From NCBI GenBank assembly GCA_964036665.1, contig OZ038526.1, positions 2,976,001 through 3,040,000 on the forward strand: a stretch of DNA of 64,000 nt, given 5' to 3'. The position numbers and the translations under genes are program-made. The DNA comes from Gordius sp. MW1. Taxonomy: Eukaryota > Nematomorpha > Gordioida > Gordea > Gordiidae. Below the pieces are notes generated by a model that saw only the letters and a program-made list of their open reading frames with translations, did not search any database and was not told the DNA's origin. Shown here piece after piece: positions 34,554 to 45,568 of the stretch. Numbering within the stretch: position 1 is the first letter of the stretch; each line of letters starts with the position of its first letter.

Positions 34554-37500
34554 CTCAGAATTAAGGAGACAGTATAATAGCGCCACTAGGAACCCCTATG
34601 AAACATAATTTTTAAAAACATTTTTACTAAACTTTTTTGTTTTAAGAATTTCTAAATTTAATCTTTGATTTGTTACTTGCAATCCATCGATAAGTGTACA
34701 AATGATCCAATACAATTCCCATACCCTATGTCTAGATTGCGGTCGATATATAATAAATAGAAGTTGTACGCCAAATAATGGTATAAGAATCATTGTGGCT
34801 TTAAGCGTTTTTCTAAATTTCATAAAATTACATGCATTTAATGTTTTGTAGACGACGTCATAATTTAAACAATTGAGGTTTTATGTAAAACTTACTTGAA
34901 ACATATATTCGTATTTTGATTTTTATAGCGTAGCCGGGTCAATAATATTTTTATAATATTACAGAGGAACCCCAAATTAATCTAGCCGTAACGTAATATA
35001 GAAAAACAATCGATAAATAATATTCAAACTTACCAACAAAGCCAAAAAACTGACGCCATTAATAATCCATTCCAAAGAAGTGATTGGCAAGATCCAACAT
35101 CTACAGGAATGGATTGAATTATTTCACTATAACATTATTACCCTTCAGTTGATTTCTTCCTTCTCATTAAAGCATATATAACTAGAGGAAATAACGGACA
35201 AACTAAAAAAATAGTATGAACGAAAAAAATCAGTCTTCTATATAAATTAAAATCGAAATTGAAATGATAACACCATGGAAAATTAATTAAATATTTATCA
35301 TCTCTTCGTACATTTGCATTTTCAATTAAAAAGGTATTATCTTACATATTTTTGCTTTACCAATTTAATAATATTTCAATATTATTGTTTTCTCCAAGTT
35401 TGGGGATGGAAGTGAAATAATGGTATTTACGCTTGACATTATAAAAAAGTTTTGTTTGACTTTTAATGATAATTTTTTAATTATATATATATATAATATA
35501 TATTAAGCTTTATATATGTTATTTATATAATGATGAAACAGGTATATATGTGATTAAACGAAGCCATAAGGAAGGGATATACAAAAATACATGATAGAGC
35601 GATGGGCGTAGCCAGCATTGGAATTAGAGGGGGGCAATAACGATTTAGGGAGGGGCAAAATGATCATTTTTTGCAATTTTAGCCATAATTTTGATAAATT
35701 TCAACAATTTTTTGGATTTAGAGGGGGGCAGCTGCCACTCCTTGCCCTCCTTGGCTACGCCCATGATAGTAACTTTTAAACTTTATGTATAATATTACAA
35801 AATTAATAGAGTTCACCTGCCTTGCCAGTTGCCACAATGAAAAATTGAGTCGGTAATACTAATGTCTTGGGTTCAAAATGTCACAGTCCAAAATGTCACA
35901 CGAATATCACGAAAAATTAAATCTCAAATGGGGAGGGAATTTGATGTGCATCTAAACCTAACCCAAACCCTAATCTAAAACGCTGACCTAAAACACTACG
36001 AAATGGAAATTATGCGCTTGCGCAATGAGTAATTGCGAATCTCACGATATGTGGCTTAGTTGCATTTTGGACTGTGACATTTTGAAATGATACCAATACT
36101 AATACATATAGAGAAAAATTTACGATCCCTGGACGTAGTAATAGTGAGGGAATGAGAGGCAGTATGGTGTAATCTTATAAATATATTAACTTTTCGCTAC
36201 CAAAATGATAATAAAACACTTGTGCCCCCGTTGAAATCAAGGCTACGCGTATAGAATGGTCTATCAATTCAATATAAATCTAGAGCTCATTTAAATAGAT
36301 ATGACTTATGCATTAAACAATCAAAAAAATATTAATTACCTATAAATAAATGTTGTGTGCTTGCTTCTCTTTAAAAATAATATATATAAAGTTGTTCGAT
36401 TAAGCCTGATTGCTAAAAAGAAGGAAAGCTATGCTACTAAGAAGAAGCATTATATAGATGACATTGTTTAATAGAAGTTTGAGAGCGCTGAAAAGTATCG
36501 TAAATATATCTTTCATAAAATAAAGATCTATTAACTTTACTAACATTATTATGCATTATATAATATACATTTCTACGACTTTATTTAACCCAAATGTCAA
36601 ACGTCAGCTTCCTAAATCCTTCCAATTTTTCATAAATAAAGCTCGCCTTATTACAAATATTAAAAAGTAATTTACAGGCTTGATATCATGGGCGTACCCA
36701 GATTTTGAATTAAAGCGGGGGGGGGGGGCAAAACGTATAAAAGTTCATTTAGAGGGGGACAAAACATAATTTTTTTAAATGTTCAATGTTTTTTCATTAA
36801 AAAATTTTTTTTTCGGTACGTTCATGCTTGATATGTTGCATAAATATAAAAGGATGGACGGACAACCAAAAGCGAGCCCATAAATTGCATAACAATTACA
36901 ATTTTATAATTTAGGTCAAACCCTACAGTTTTAACCTCATATAAACATGTAACATAGGCGTAGCAAAAATTTAGTCAAGCCGGAATATATAATATCGAAA
37001 GGTTTGGTTTGTTTAATTTAATGCTGATAAATCTATGTTATCTACATAACGGTGGCCTGCAATTATTTGGGATTTGGGCTGATAAAGGTAGGGGAGACCG
37101 GGGCTACTTTAGCCATAAAAAATTATATCGCGTTTTAAAAAAACTAAAAATTACATTTCCAAATTTTTTGTTGGAATATATTTTTAAGGTATATTTTTAC
37201 TATAGGGAAAAAATTTGGAGGGAAATAAGTCATAGTTTTCTCACAAAATAAGTTTAAAAAAACAAAAATCCAAAAAATTTCAAAAATGCCAGGGGCTAGT
37301 CATAGCCGATAGATTAACTCTGACGTTTTCACTTCTTAGTGTATGCTAACTCAAATCAATAAAAAGAATGTCTCATTATAAAAAATGTTGAAAATGCAAA
37401 TGTAATATGATTGTATTTTATATAAAACAAATAGGGTCAAGATGACAATCTGACTTAAGAACACTTAAAAGACGGATTTAGCAACGGAAAAAAACTTATA

Positions 37501-40500
37501 GTCGTTCTATAATGTATAATCATAGTCTATTTCTATTCCAAATACACTAAGTTAGATTATTAAACAAAATGTTTTGTTTTTTAAATCTTGTCATTTGTAA
37601 GAAACAATGAAAAATGGCTAGCAATAGCCCCTCTTCTACTAGCCCCGACCTAGAGAACTGCACGGGTGACCCGAGACCCGACCCGACCCGGGCCCGACCC
37701 GACCCGGGCCCGACCCGACCCGGGCCCGACCCGACCCGGGCCCGACCCGACCCGGGCCCGACCCGACCCGGGCCCGACCCGACCCGGGCCCGACTTGACC
37801 CGGGCCCGACCCGACCTCGGGTCGGGTCGGGTCCAGGTAGAAAATTAGAAAATGATTTCGGGTCGGGTCGGGTCGGGTCCGGGTAAAAAATTTGAAAATG
37901 CTTTCGGGTCGGGTCGGGTCAAATTTATAGAGTCGGGTCCAAGGTTTATACATTGTAAAAAACACGCGAGACCTATTTTTTTAATTAATGTTAATTGCTA
38001 AGCAAAGAGTGTTTTTAAATATCGAAATGCACAATTAATTTGGATCATTCATTTATTTAATTCTCTTCCTCTTTTTTTAAATTTTAAAACTCCAAACTCT
38101 GAAGTGCTAGCTAATTCTCATCACTAATTCAAACTACATAAATTACTCATGTTTTTAATTTGACTATTAAAAGGTAAAGTATTTCAATAAAGTTATATTT
38201 TAAATTTTTTTAGTGTTAACAGTGAAGTTTTAGCTAATCCTCATCGTTAATTTAAATTACATTTAATACATAGCCAACTTAAATGTAAGTTATAATTTTA
38301 TAAATTTTTCATGTGCAATTTTTTTTATAATACCTTATAATTATTTTAAGGTTTCATATCAAAAGAATTTATCTTAAATTGCACTTCAAACTTAAAACAT
38401 TTGGACAGTCACTATAAATTTCATCTTATTTACTATATTGATTATAATCAGCTATATATTAATGGTTTCATAATAACAATAAATGGATGTTAAATAGTTG
38501 TCTCAAGTCTATAACATATGAGCAGTTTACTTGATATTAGGAAACTAAATATAGATAAATAATTATGAGTTTTTTTTCACCATCCCCTTTAAAGAATACA
38601 AATCATCATGGCTTTTATTAATCGATTTAATTTTACACACGGTAATTTTCGCGCTCGAAAGTAATTTTTTTATAATTTTTCGGGTCGGGTCGGGTTCGGG
38701 TTGAAGTTTTTAAAAGGCTTTCGGGTCGGGTCGGGTTCGGGTAGAAAATTTGAAAATGATTTCTGGTCGGGTCGGGTCCGGGTAGAAAATTTGAAAATGA
38801 TTTCGGGTCGGGTCGGGTCCGGGTAGAAAATTTGAAAATGATTTCGGGTCGGGTCGGGTTCGGGTTGAAAAAAAGTGACTTTGCAGTTCTCTACACCCCT
38901 ATTTTCATGAACAATTAAGATGTTATATTGCATATAAAAATTTAATCATTAGAAGGTTTTTATATAAAAAATCTCCCTTTATAAGATAAAGTTAAATTAT
39001 TCCAAAACATACAGCCAAACAATTTTTATGTGCGAAATAAAAAAATTTGTCAAGGCTACTAATAGCCCCAAAAAATCGTTTTTTCTCAATAAAAATTTTA
39101 AATTTTTTTTTAAACAAAAAATTGTTGACTTATACCTTATGGAAAAATACATATATGGTTTAAATTTTGATTTAATATCATTATTATTTTAAAAAATAAG
39201 TATAACCCCGATCTACGATTAGTCCCGGTCTCCCCTACGTGACAAATTTGGCATAGAGACGTTTAAGCTTAGGTTCCTTTAAAAGCCACTATAGATTATA
39301 ATCAAAGGATTTAGATAATTTCCTAAAGTAAAACTTCTTTTTATACCAAATAGCGTTAGTTTTATCGTATAAAATATCAAAATAATTAAAAAGAAATTCT
39401 AATTTATCTAAAATTTTATTTAAAAAGAGCCATTAATTAATTAAAGCGGACCAAAGCCTTTGCACATTTATATTGTCGAAATTCATGGTATTGCTTTACC
39501 ACCGCTTTGACAACAGTCCCATAAATCTTCATAGAGCTCGAATACAAACATAGTTGACTTCAAAAATAAGTTGCACAGCGTAAAATTTGTGCACAAGCTA
39601 CTAAACCTTATTTATAACATCGATGATAAATTCTTACATAAGTATTTAAACAAAACGATCACATTAAATGAACTTAAAGTATGTTTTTATGATAAGCACA
39701 TTCGGGTAAAAAGTGTCACTCTAGATATTAATTAACACGGATTATGTTAGAATTAAAAGGCGGCCTTTCGACCGAGTAGTTCCTATTTTTTTTAGCTTTT
39801 ATTGAATTTAAGATTTCTTTATAGCTATAATTTTCATTTCATCCAGTTTTAGAGCATTCGAAACATTTACAGATTAGAGATCTGATTTTAGATTAAAAAT
39901 AAAACGTTACTGACGCTCTTATGCTACGCTACGCATGTGTGATGAAAAGAAATTTGGAAATCATTCAAAACTGTAACAACATTGCTAAAATAAGTCGCGC
40001 TGCGAGATGATATAAGGAGATGTGTGACCGAAATTATTAAAAGATATATTCAGAGATATGCTATATTTGAACAAATAGATAGGGGAGACCGGGGCTATTT
40101 CGACCGTAAAAAATAGAAAAGACCTAGAAAACATTTTTCAACCGATTTTCATATACTTTTTCCACAAAAATGTTCTTGGCTACAATGTTTATTTGAGGGG
40201 AAAATATTATAGCAACACAGTTGATCTATTTTTTATAGTAAAGCTTTCAAAAAAGACAACACGTATAACTTTGAAAAATGACCAGGTTCAACGTGTTTTT
40301 CAAATTGAGCTAAGGTGTCCGCTCTTGTTTAAAGTCAAAAATGTATAAATAACTTAAGTGCATGTGCTTAAATCGCTAAAATATAAAAAACTTTTAGTTT
40401 TATAAATATAATAATTTTTTAATGAGATAAATGTTAACTTAATTCATCTGTTCAACGATTTCCTTTAAACTGATATCATTTTTTTGCCCCCAAAAATGAT

Positions 40501-43500
40501 GTCCTTTTTGTTTACAGGATACAAAGTTAGTTTTTTCATATCAATTATCCATTTATATTAATAAATGAGTAAAAAAAACGATGGCCCCGCTCTCGATAGC
40601 CCCAAAGCGTTCATTTCATTTTAAGTTAAGTTTAAAGATCCTTAAAATCTTAAAAAAATAACTATTTACAAATAAATCATATGAAAAAGCAGATTGTTTT
40701 TTCTACAAATTATTGAAATGTTGAAGGAACACGTCATTTCTGAATAATTTATAAAATTCCAACATTTTAAAATTGTTAATAGGAGTTAATCCAAATTTTT
40801 TTCTTGCCCAATATGTGACTTAATAAAGTAAATTTATGTGCGGGCAAAAAAATATAAATGACAAAATTATTTGAGAGGACGTCTATGACCCCGGTAAACA
40901 TATATCCCCGGTCTCCCCTACTTTTAAAAGAAACATTGTCAGGATTCGATTAGCATGAATGGGGCGACATAAATAACGGACCTATTTTTTTGTAAACAAA
41001 TATATTTAAGGAAATACTCTTAAAATCAATTTACCCCATCCTATGATGTAGTAATGAATTAGAGTGACTTCTTTCCGGAACGAGTTACTTAGGAGCCTGT
41101 GCAAGTGAAGTCCTTCACAGAACATCCAAAAATAGGAGCTCGTGCGCGTATATTTGGTGAGAATCACAAAACTTTTGCACAATATCTGTTTAAATATGTC
41201 ACTATTATTTTTTGATGTTGTTAAAAAATTACGTTATAATGAGAGGAGTTAAAGTTAAGTGATAAAATGTTTATATCGAAACAATTATTGATTACGGCTT
41301 ATTACATGATTTTCATCGATATATGGATTTTCCGGCAACATTATCGTCAATTTGATAATGATTATTTCAAAAAGGATAACGCATATCGAGTGAGTCAGCA
41401 AAGACGTTAGCAGATTCATGTGCAAAGTGACTCTGTGACATTTCAATGACCTGAATAACATAAAATCACCATATAAATTTATTTAGAGAAATATATAATA
41501 CAAAATTTGCAGTTTGGGCCTCTTAAAGGCTCAAAATATTATTATTTTCAATTATGAGCCTCTAAATTCCTATAACTTATTGAATCGTTAACAATTTATA
41601 TTGGTTTCTTAAGACTATAACAAAGATGACATATTTTTCCATGAAATTTATTAAACCAAAGGCAATTTAATTAAAAATTAAAGATTGAAAAGCATTGAAG
41701 CTAGCTGTGAAAAATATTATATTCAATAGTTACTTATATGTAAGGAAAATGATGAGCGATGGAACGATCGTTAACACACTGATAGCGTATGAGCCAATCC
41801 TAAAATTTATCCATCTAATAAATATCTAAAAAGTTGGCACATTTAAAATTGACTAAATTTTTTTTATCATACTTTAAGATCTAAGCAACTGCTGTAATTG
41901 CTCCATTCTTTAAATCGATCATTGTACGGATCATATATTTGAAACCATGAGCCATTCGATAAGCATGTTTTGGCTGCCAACCCACCTCATATTTAAAAAA
42001 GTCAAGATTAGCGAAACTCTCAATTTGCAAAAAAATGAATTGCAATTTTTTACTCGAAAAAGTTTTTATTTAAATATTACTTTATTTATCAAATAAAAAA
42101 CTGAAAATGTCAAGAGAAACCCGATAAAAATAGCCATCAATTTAAGAATGCTCATTTTATTTACAATTTTCGGTCGATCATATATTATCAAGGACTATTT
42201 CATAATAGGATTAAAATTTAAGCAAGTTTTATATAAGTTGAGTTAAAAAAATTAAATTTCTTAAATATTTTTACAGGACCTTAAAATAAAAATCGCCTCC
42301 ATTATTTTCACCGTTCTGCATAGATAACCTTGAACCTCATCGAATCATGATTCTTAAGATGCATCTTATAAGAAAAATCATCATCATTATATGATTGAAC
42401 AAAAAAGACAAAATAAGGTGAAAGTTCTCTATCAAGTTAAATAAACGTTAATTGCACGCAATTAATGTAAAATTAACAGGACATGACCAACTAATTTTGA
42501 ATAGCGAGTGGCTATAGATAATATTAGATGGTAAAATATTAAATGTCACTTAAAAGCAAACTACGCCTTTTATGATTTTTAATGGAAAATTTGAGCCGAG
42601 TTTTTGGACAAAATTGCATATTTGTAATTACCATAAGAAGCCACTTCCATTACGCTGTGACTTCCATAAACGTATGAAGAGCAAGAGTTGTAAGACACCT
42701 TACCCGGCTTGGTTTCTTGCCAACATTGCCAACCGTCCCAAGTGCTAGGACAATCCCTTTTAGTTACTAAAATAATTGGATTTTTCACATTAGTGCACCA
42801 TTAAACCTACAATTTAAAATATTTATGGACATGGGCGAAGCCAAGGGGGGGGGGGGCAGGAAGGGGCGGCTCCCCTCCCCCTTTAATCCAAAAAACCGTT
42901 AATATTTAATATAATTATGGCTAAAATTACAGAAAATGATCATTTTACCCCTCCCTAAATCATTATTGCCCACCTCCAATTCAAATCCTGGCTACGCCCA
43001 TCTTTGTGGATATGCTTAGTGTGGTCAAAATGATCTCAAATCACTTAAATGTTAAAATTAAAAGGAATTAAATATCTTTTTAGATAATTTCTAAAAAGGG
43101 TGTAGTATGAGTGTTTTACAGATTATAGCACATAAGGGATGATATGAATTTTTTCATTAATATACCCTTTTCCCTTTATAACTTAAAACTATTTGCTTTG
43201 ATGTGAAAAACGGAATTTATAATATAACCGTTAGGTTCTACGTTCATTGATTAAATTATAGCACCTCACGTATGGAAATATAATAATAGCAGGGGTTTGA
43301 AAAACGATTAAAAATTCCCTTTGAAACGAGTTAATTATTATTATACAATTCTTCACGATCTACATGTGGCGATGGTGGTTTTGAATAGTAATTAGATTAC
43401 TTGGTTTTGTTAATTATATAAACACATTTTTAATTTATTTATTCTGATTACAATATATTCATAGACTCTCTCTACAGGAGTGCTGGGTCCTTTTGATTGT

Positions 43501-45568
43501 TTTCTGTGCTTAGCCTATTTTTAAATTGGTACTAGTTCTTGTTTTAATAAAGAACAAAATAATGCCTTTTTAAATTTAACCAAAATTTCGATAGAGATAA
43601 TAAAATTGGGTTTAAGATAGGGCAGCTGCCCATTAGTATTTTACAAAAAAAGTCTTTTTTATCAAATTTACTATTTTAGCCTTAAAATTCACCATATTCA
43701 TTAATATTAAATGACCATCTTCTAATCATTCATTTTTCAAGTATGATATTTTATAATTAAATTAAAAAGTTAAACAATTTAATATAAAAACGACATTGTA
43801 AATGATAATTTTAATGAATTCTTGTTAGGGATTTGCATTTTGCACACCGGTGTTCAAAAATGCGTGCAAAAACTAATTTGTACTTTGAGCTATTTAATAC
43901 ATCATACTTCACTAACACACTCTACAATTATTATTTAAATTCTTAATCCTAAGCTTAGAGTTTATTTCTAACAAAACCTGCTGTCAATTATTCCTTTCAA
44001 GTTTATCACCACTCAAATTAATTAAGAAATTTGTGTAAAGTGGTTTAGATAAATAAATAAATTAGCAGCATAAAGGACAAAATTGAAAGTCCCGCACAAT
44101 CATTTCTAAATTGAGGATTATATTAAATGACGTTGTGACATTGAAGAATGATTAAAATGTCCTGAAGTAATAAAAGCGTTTTTAATTAATAACAAATTAA
44201 TCAAAGATAGGGTTAATTTTATGATGTAATAAATGCTTTTAAACTAAAACGACAAGCATCTTTTCAAATGTCAAATTTAATCTCAAACTAGTAATATGTA
44301 GAGTTGTTAAATTGCTAACTTTCTTCAAACTCCAGACGCGAGCACGGACACTGACTTGCTTAATATGCGCGTTAGCACAATATGTGCTCGCTGTTCAGTG
44401 CACTAGGCAGAACAGTAGCATAAAAAAATGCTCGAGGGCCGAGCAGAAACTCGAGCAGATGGTAACTGGAATTGAAGAAAGTTAGCCATTTAACAACTCT
44501 TGTAATATGTTTGCAAAAGTTTAAATGTAGGATCAATATAACCGACATGTATATAAATTATAACAAATATTTTGATTTTGAACTACATAACCAGAGAGCA
44601 GCCATTTAAAACTGCAAGCCTAAACTACCCACAAAAGTGAAGTGATGCAAAAATTGATAAAACACTCTTGTAATTTGATAACAAACAGATCCATATTGCA
44701 TGCTTATGTCTCCTGTCCTGATATTTATTAATTTAGAAAGATTAAATGCCTTCATCGTGGCCTTAAAATTCTTTTTAACAAGTTTCCAAAAACATTTTCC
44801 TTGGCTCACTTTATTAATTATGATTAATAAACATCAAAACCCATAAATTAAGTTTTATACATTATAAGTGTATACTCGTTATTAAAAATGGCTAAGATTT
44901 TAAGTGGAGCCTAATCTAAGGGTATATTACTAACCATTTATCGAATCGATTTGAAATCTCGGCATTTTGATTTGTTTGCAACAATCAATCGATGCCCGAG
45001 CACATTTTAACCAAGCGATAGAATCTTGTTGGGAGGGGAACAATAATCTGTTCTTATTGAAAATAATAATGTCTGTTAGCAAATTTGTTTTGTGAGAGAC
45101 TTCCTGAGAACTTTCTGCAAAGTCCTCTCCCTCAAGTGGATAATAGTTGCTATCAACTTCTTCTTCATACCAGGAATCGTTAATTTGATTATTAGATTCT
45201 GGGAAGAGATATTTGTAACATCTCAAACTTGCCACGTTGTAAAATTTAAACTGCCTCAAGTAAGAACCATCTTCGTTTCGGCATACATACTCCGTATGAT
45301 TGTCATCAGCCCCATGTTTAATCATTTTATTTTTAATGGTGGGGGAGCTAGTTTTGATCCTTGGGTATGTGATGGGTAAATAACGATTAAAAAATGGATT
45401 AAGTTCATATATCGATAGCTGTGCATGATGCGAGGAGATGTTTTTTTGTACAATAAGCTGCTCGTTTATGAAAGCTGCTCGACTCCAAAACGCATGACAA
45501 GTCCATATTAATATAAATCGGTGATCCAGAATTAAAACTATCACAGCGGAAAATGATGAAATGACCAT
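34554..45568 (-). CDS. Class B (secretin-type) G protein-coupled receptor, 3' end not found
   Basis: Eleven exons joined in frame (554 codons): 44935-45568, 42632-42766, 41873-41985, 41734-41825, 41306-41450, 41035-41185, 35142-35202, 35034-35100, 34896-34981, 34677-34812, 34554-34595. Exon 1 has a signal-like hydrophobic start and a long N-terminal extension, then AWLKCARASIDCC. Exons 2-3 complete the hormone-receptor domain (CPSTWDGWQCW; NGSWF; WSNYSSC). Then TM1, TM2 (LKCHRVTLHMNLL), TM3 (YFWMFCEGLHLHRLL), IIGW in TM4, the loop Cys-Trp (GCWIL), TM5, TM6 (KATMILIPLFGVQLLF) and TM7 in a 42-nt exon (GFLVALLYCLLNSE), an exon size typical of this class. A peptide-hormone receptor, calcitonin/DH31- or PDF-like; subtype uncertain. 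Introns range from 41 to 5832 nt. The C-terminal tail exon is not located. Confidence 0.92.
35601..35765. mobile_element. G-run MITE
   Basis: GATGGGCGTAGCCAGCATTGG at the left, TTGGCTACGCCCATG at the right; short G runs and AT-rich core. In intron 6 of the receptor gene. Confidence 0.87.
35855..36103. mobile_element. MULE-type MITE with perfect 9-bp TSD
   Basis: Element 35864-36094 (231 bp) flanked by AATACTAAT on both sides (35855-35863, 36095-36103). TIRs TTCAAAATGTCACAGTCC and complement. Its core (TAAATCTCAAATGGGGAGGG ... CGCTGACCTAAAACACTA) is nearly identical to that of the MITE upstream of MTG1, although the TIRs of the two are different. Confidence 0.87.
36687..36826. mobile_element. 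G-run MITE (diverged right end)
   Basis: CATGGGCGTACCCAGATTTTG at the left with a G run. Right end only GGTACGTTCATG. Same subfamily as the copy at 24.34 kb. Confidence 0.75.
37089..39237. mobile_element. TA-flanked element (GGGGAGACCGGGGC TIR), host of a nested hAT-like element
   Basis: 37091-39235, TIR GGGGAGACCGGGGCTA / ATTAGTCCCGGTCTCCCC, flanked by TA. A TA duplication suggests a Tc1/mariner-like origin, but no transposase is visible. The nested hAT-like element occupies 37651-38893. A second copy with the same ends is at 40082-40918. Confidence 0.78.
37651..38893. mobile_element. hAT-like element with (CCCGA)n / (GGGTC)n subterminal arrays
   Basis: TIRs TAGAGAACTGCA and TGCAGTTCTCTA. 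From 37675 to ~37925 and from 38680 to ~38870 the ends consist of CCCGACCCGGGC and GGGTCGGGTCGGG units in opposite orientation, with an AT-rich core. Flanking duplication is not exact. The proline/arginine-rich open frames here are produced by the repeat and are not genes. Confidence 0.75.
39240..40079. other. AT-rich part of GPCR intron 6
   Basis: No exon of the receptor is needed here (phases already match across it) and no repeat is evident. Confidence 0.5.
40080..40920. mobile_element. TA-flanked element (GGGGAGACCGGGGC family), second copy
   Basis: 40082-40918 with TIR GGGGAGACCGGGGCTAT and TATCCCCGGTCTCCCC, TA on each side. AT-rich, non-coding interior (837 bp). Confidence 0.8.
42830..43001. 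mobile_element. G-run MITE
   Basis: CATGGGCGAAGCCAAGGGGG at the left, CCTGGCTACGCCCAT at the right, G run of twelve at the left end. Confidence 0.85.
43002..44934. other. GPCR intron 1, AT-rich
   Basis: Most of the 2168-nt first intron. 44606-44809 is open on the minus strand (KNFKATMKAFNLSK...) but has no recognisable motif or splice support. About 44325-44480 contains an imperfect inverted repeat (TAGAGTTGTTAAATTGCTAACTTTCTTC and complement at the end), a possible MITE. Confidence 0.45.

Noticed and set aside
37614-37965. Open frames on both strands encoding Pro/Arg/Gly/Asp repeats
   Set aside because: They exist in all frames because the DNA is a CCCGA/GGGTC array at the end of a hAT-like element; not genes.
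37675-38870. CCCGA/GGGTC arrays as interstitial telomere
   Set aside because: The arrays sit in opposite orientation inside TIRs of one element and recur in other hAT copies, so they are subterminal repeats.
39480-39545. Minus-strand peptide ELYEDLWDCCQSGG as a missing receptor exon
   Set aside because: Exon phases on either side of intron 6 already match without it and the sequence does not fit a class B receptor.
41222-41400. Plus-strand frame with a hydrophobic stretch (LLITAYYMIFIDIWIF)
   Set aside because: It is the shadow of the minus-strand TM2 exon (41306-41450) of the receptor.
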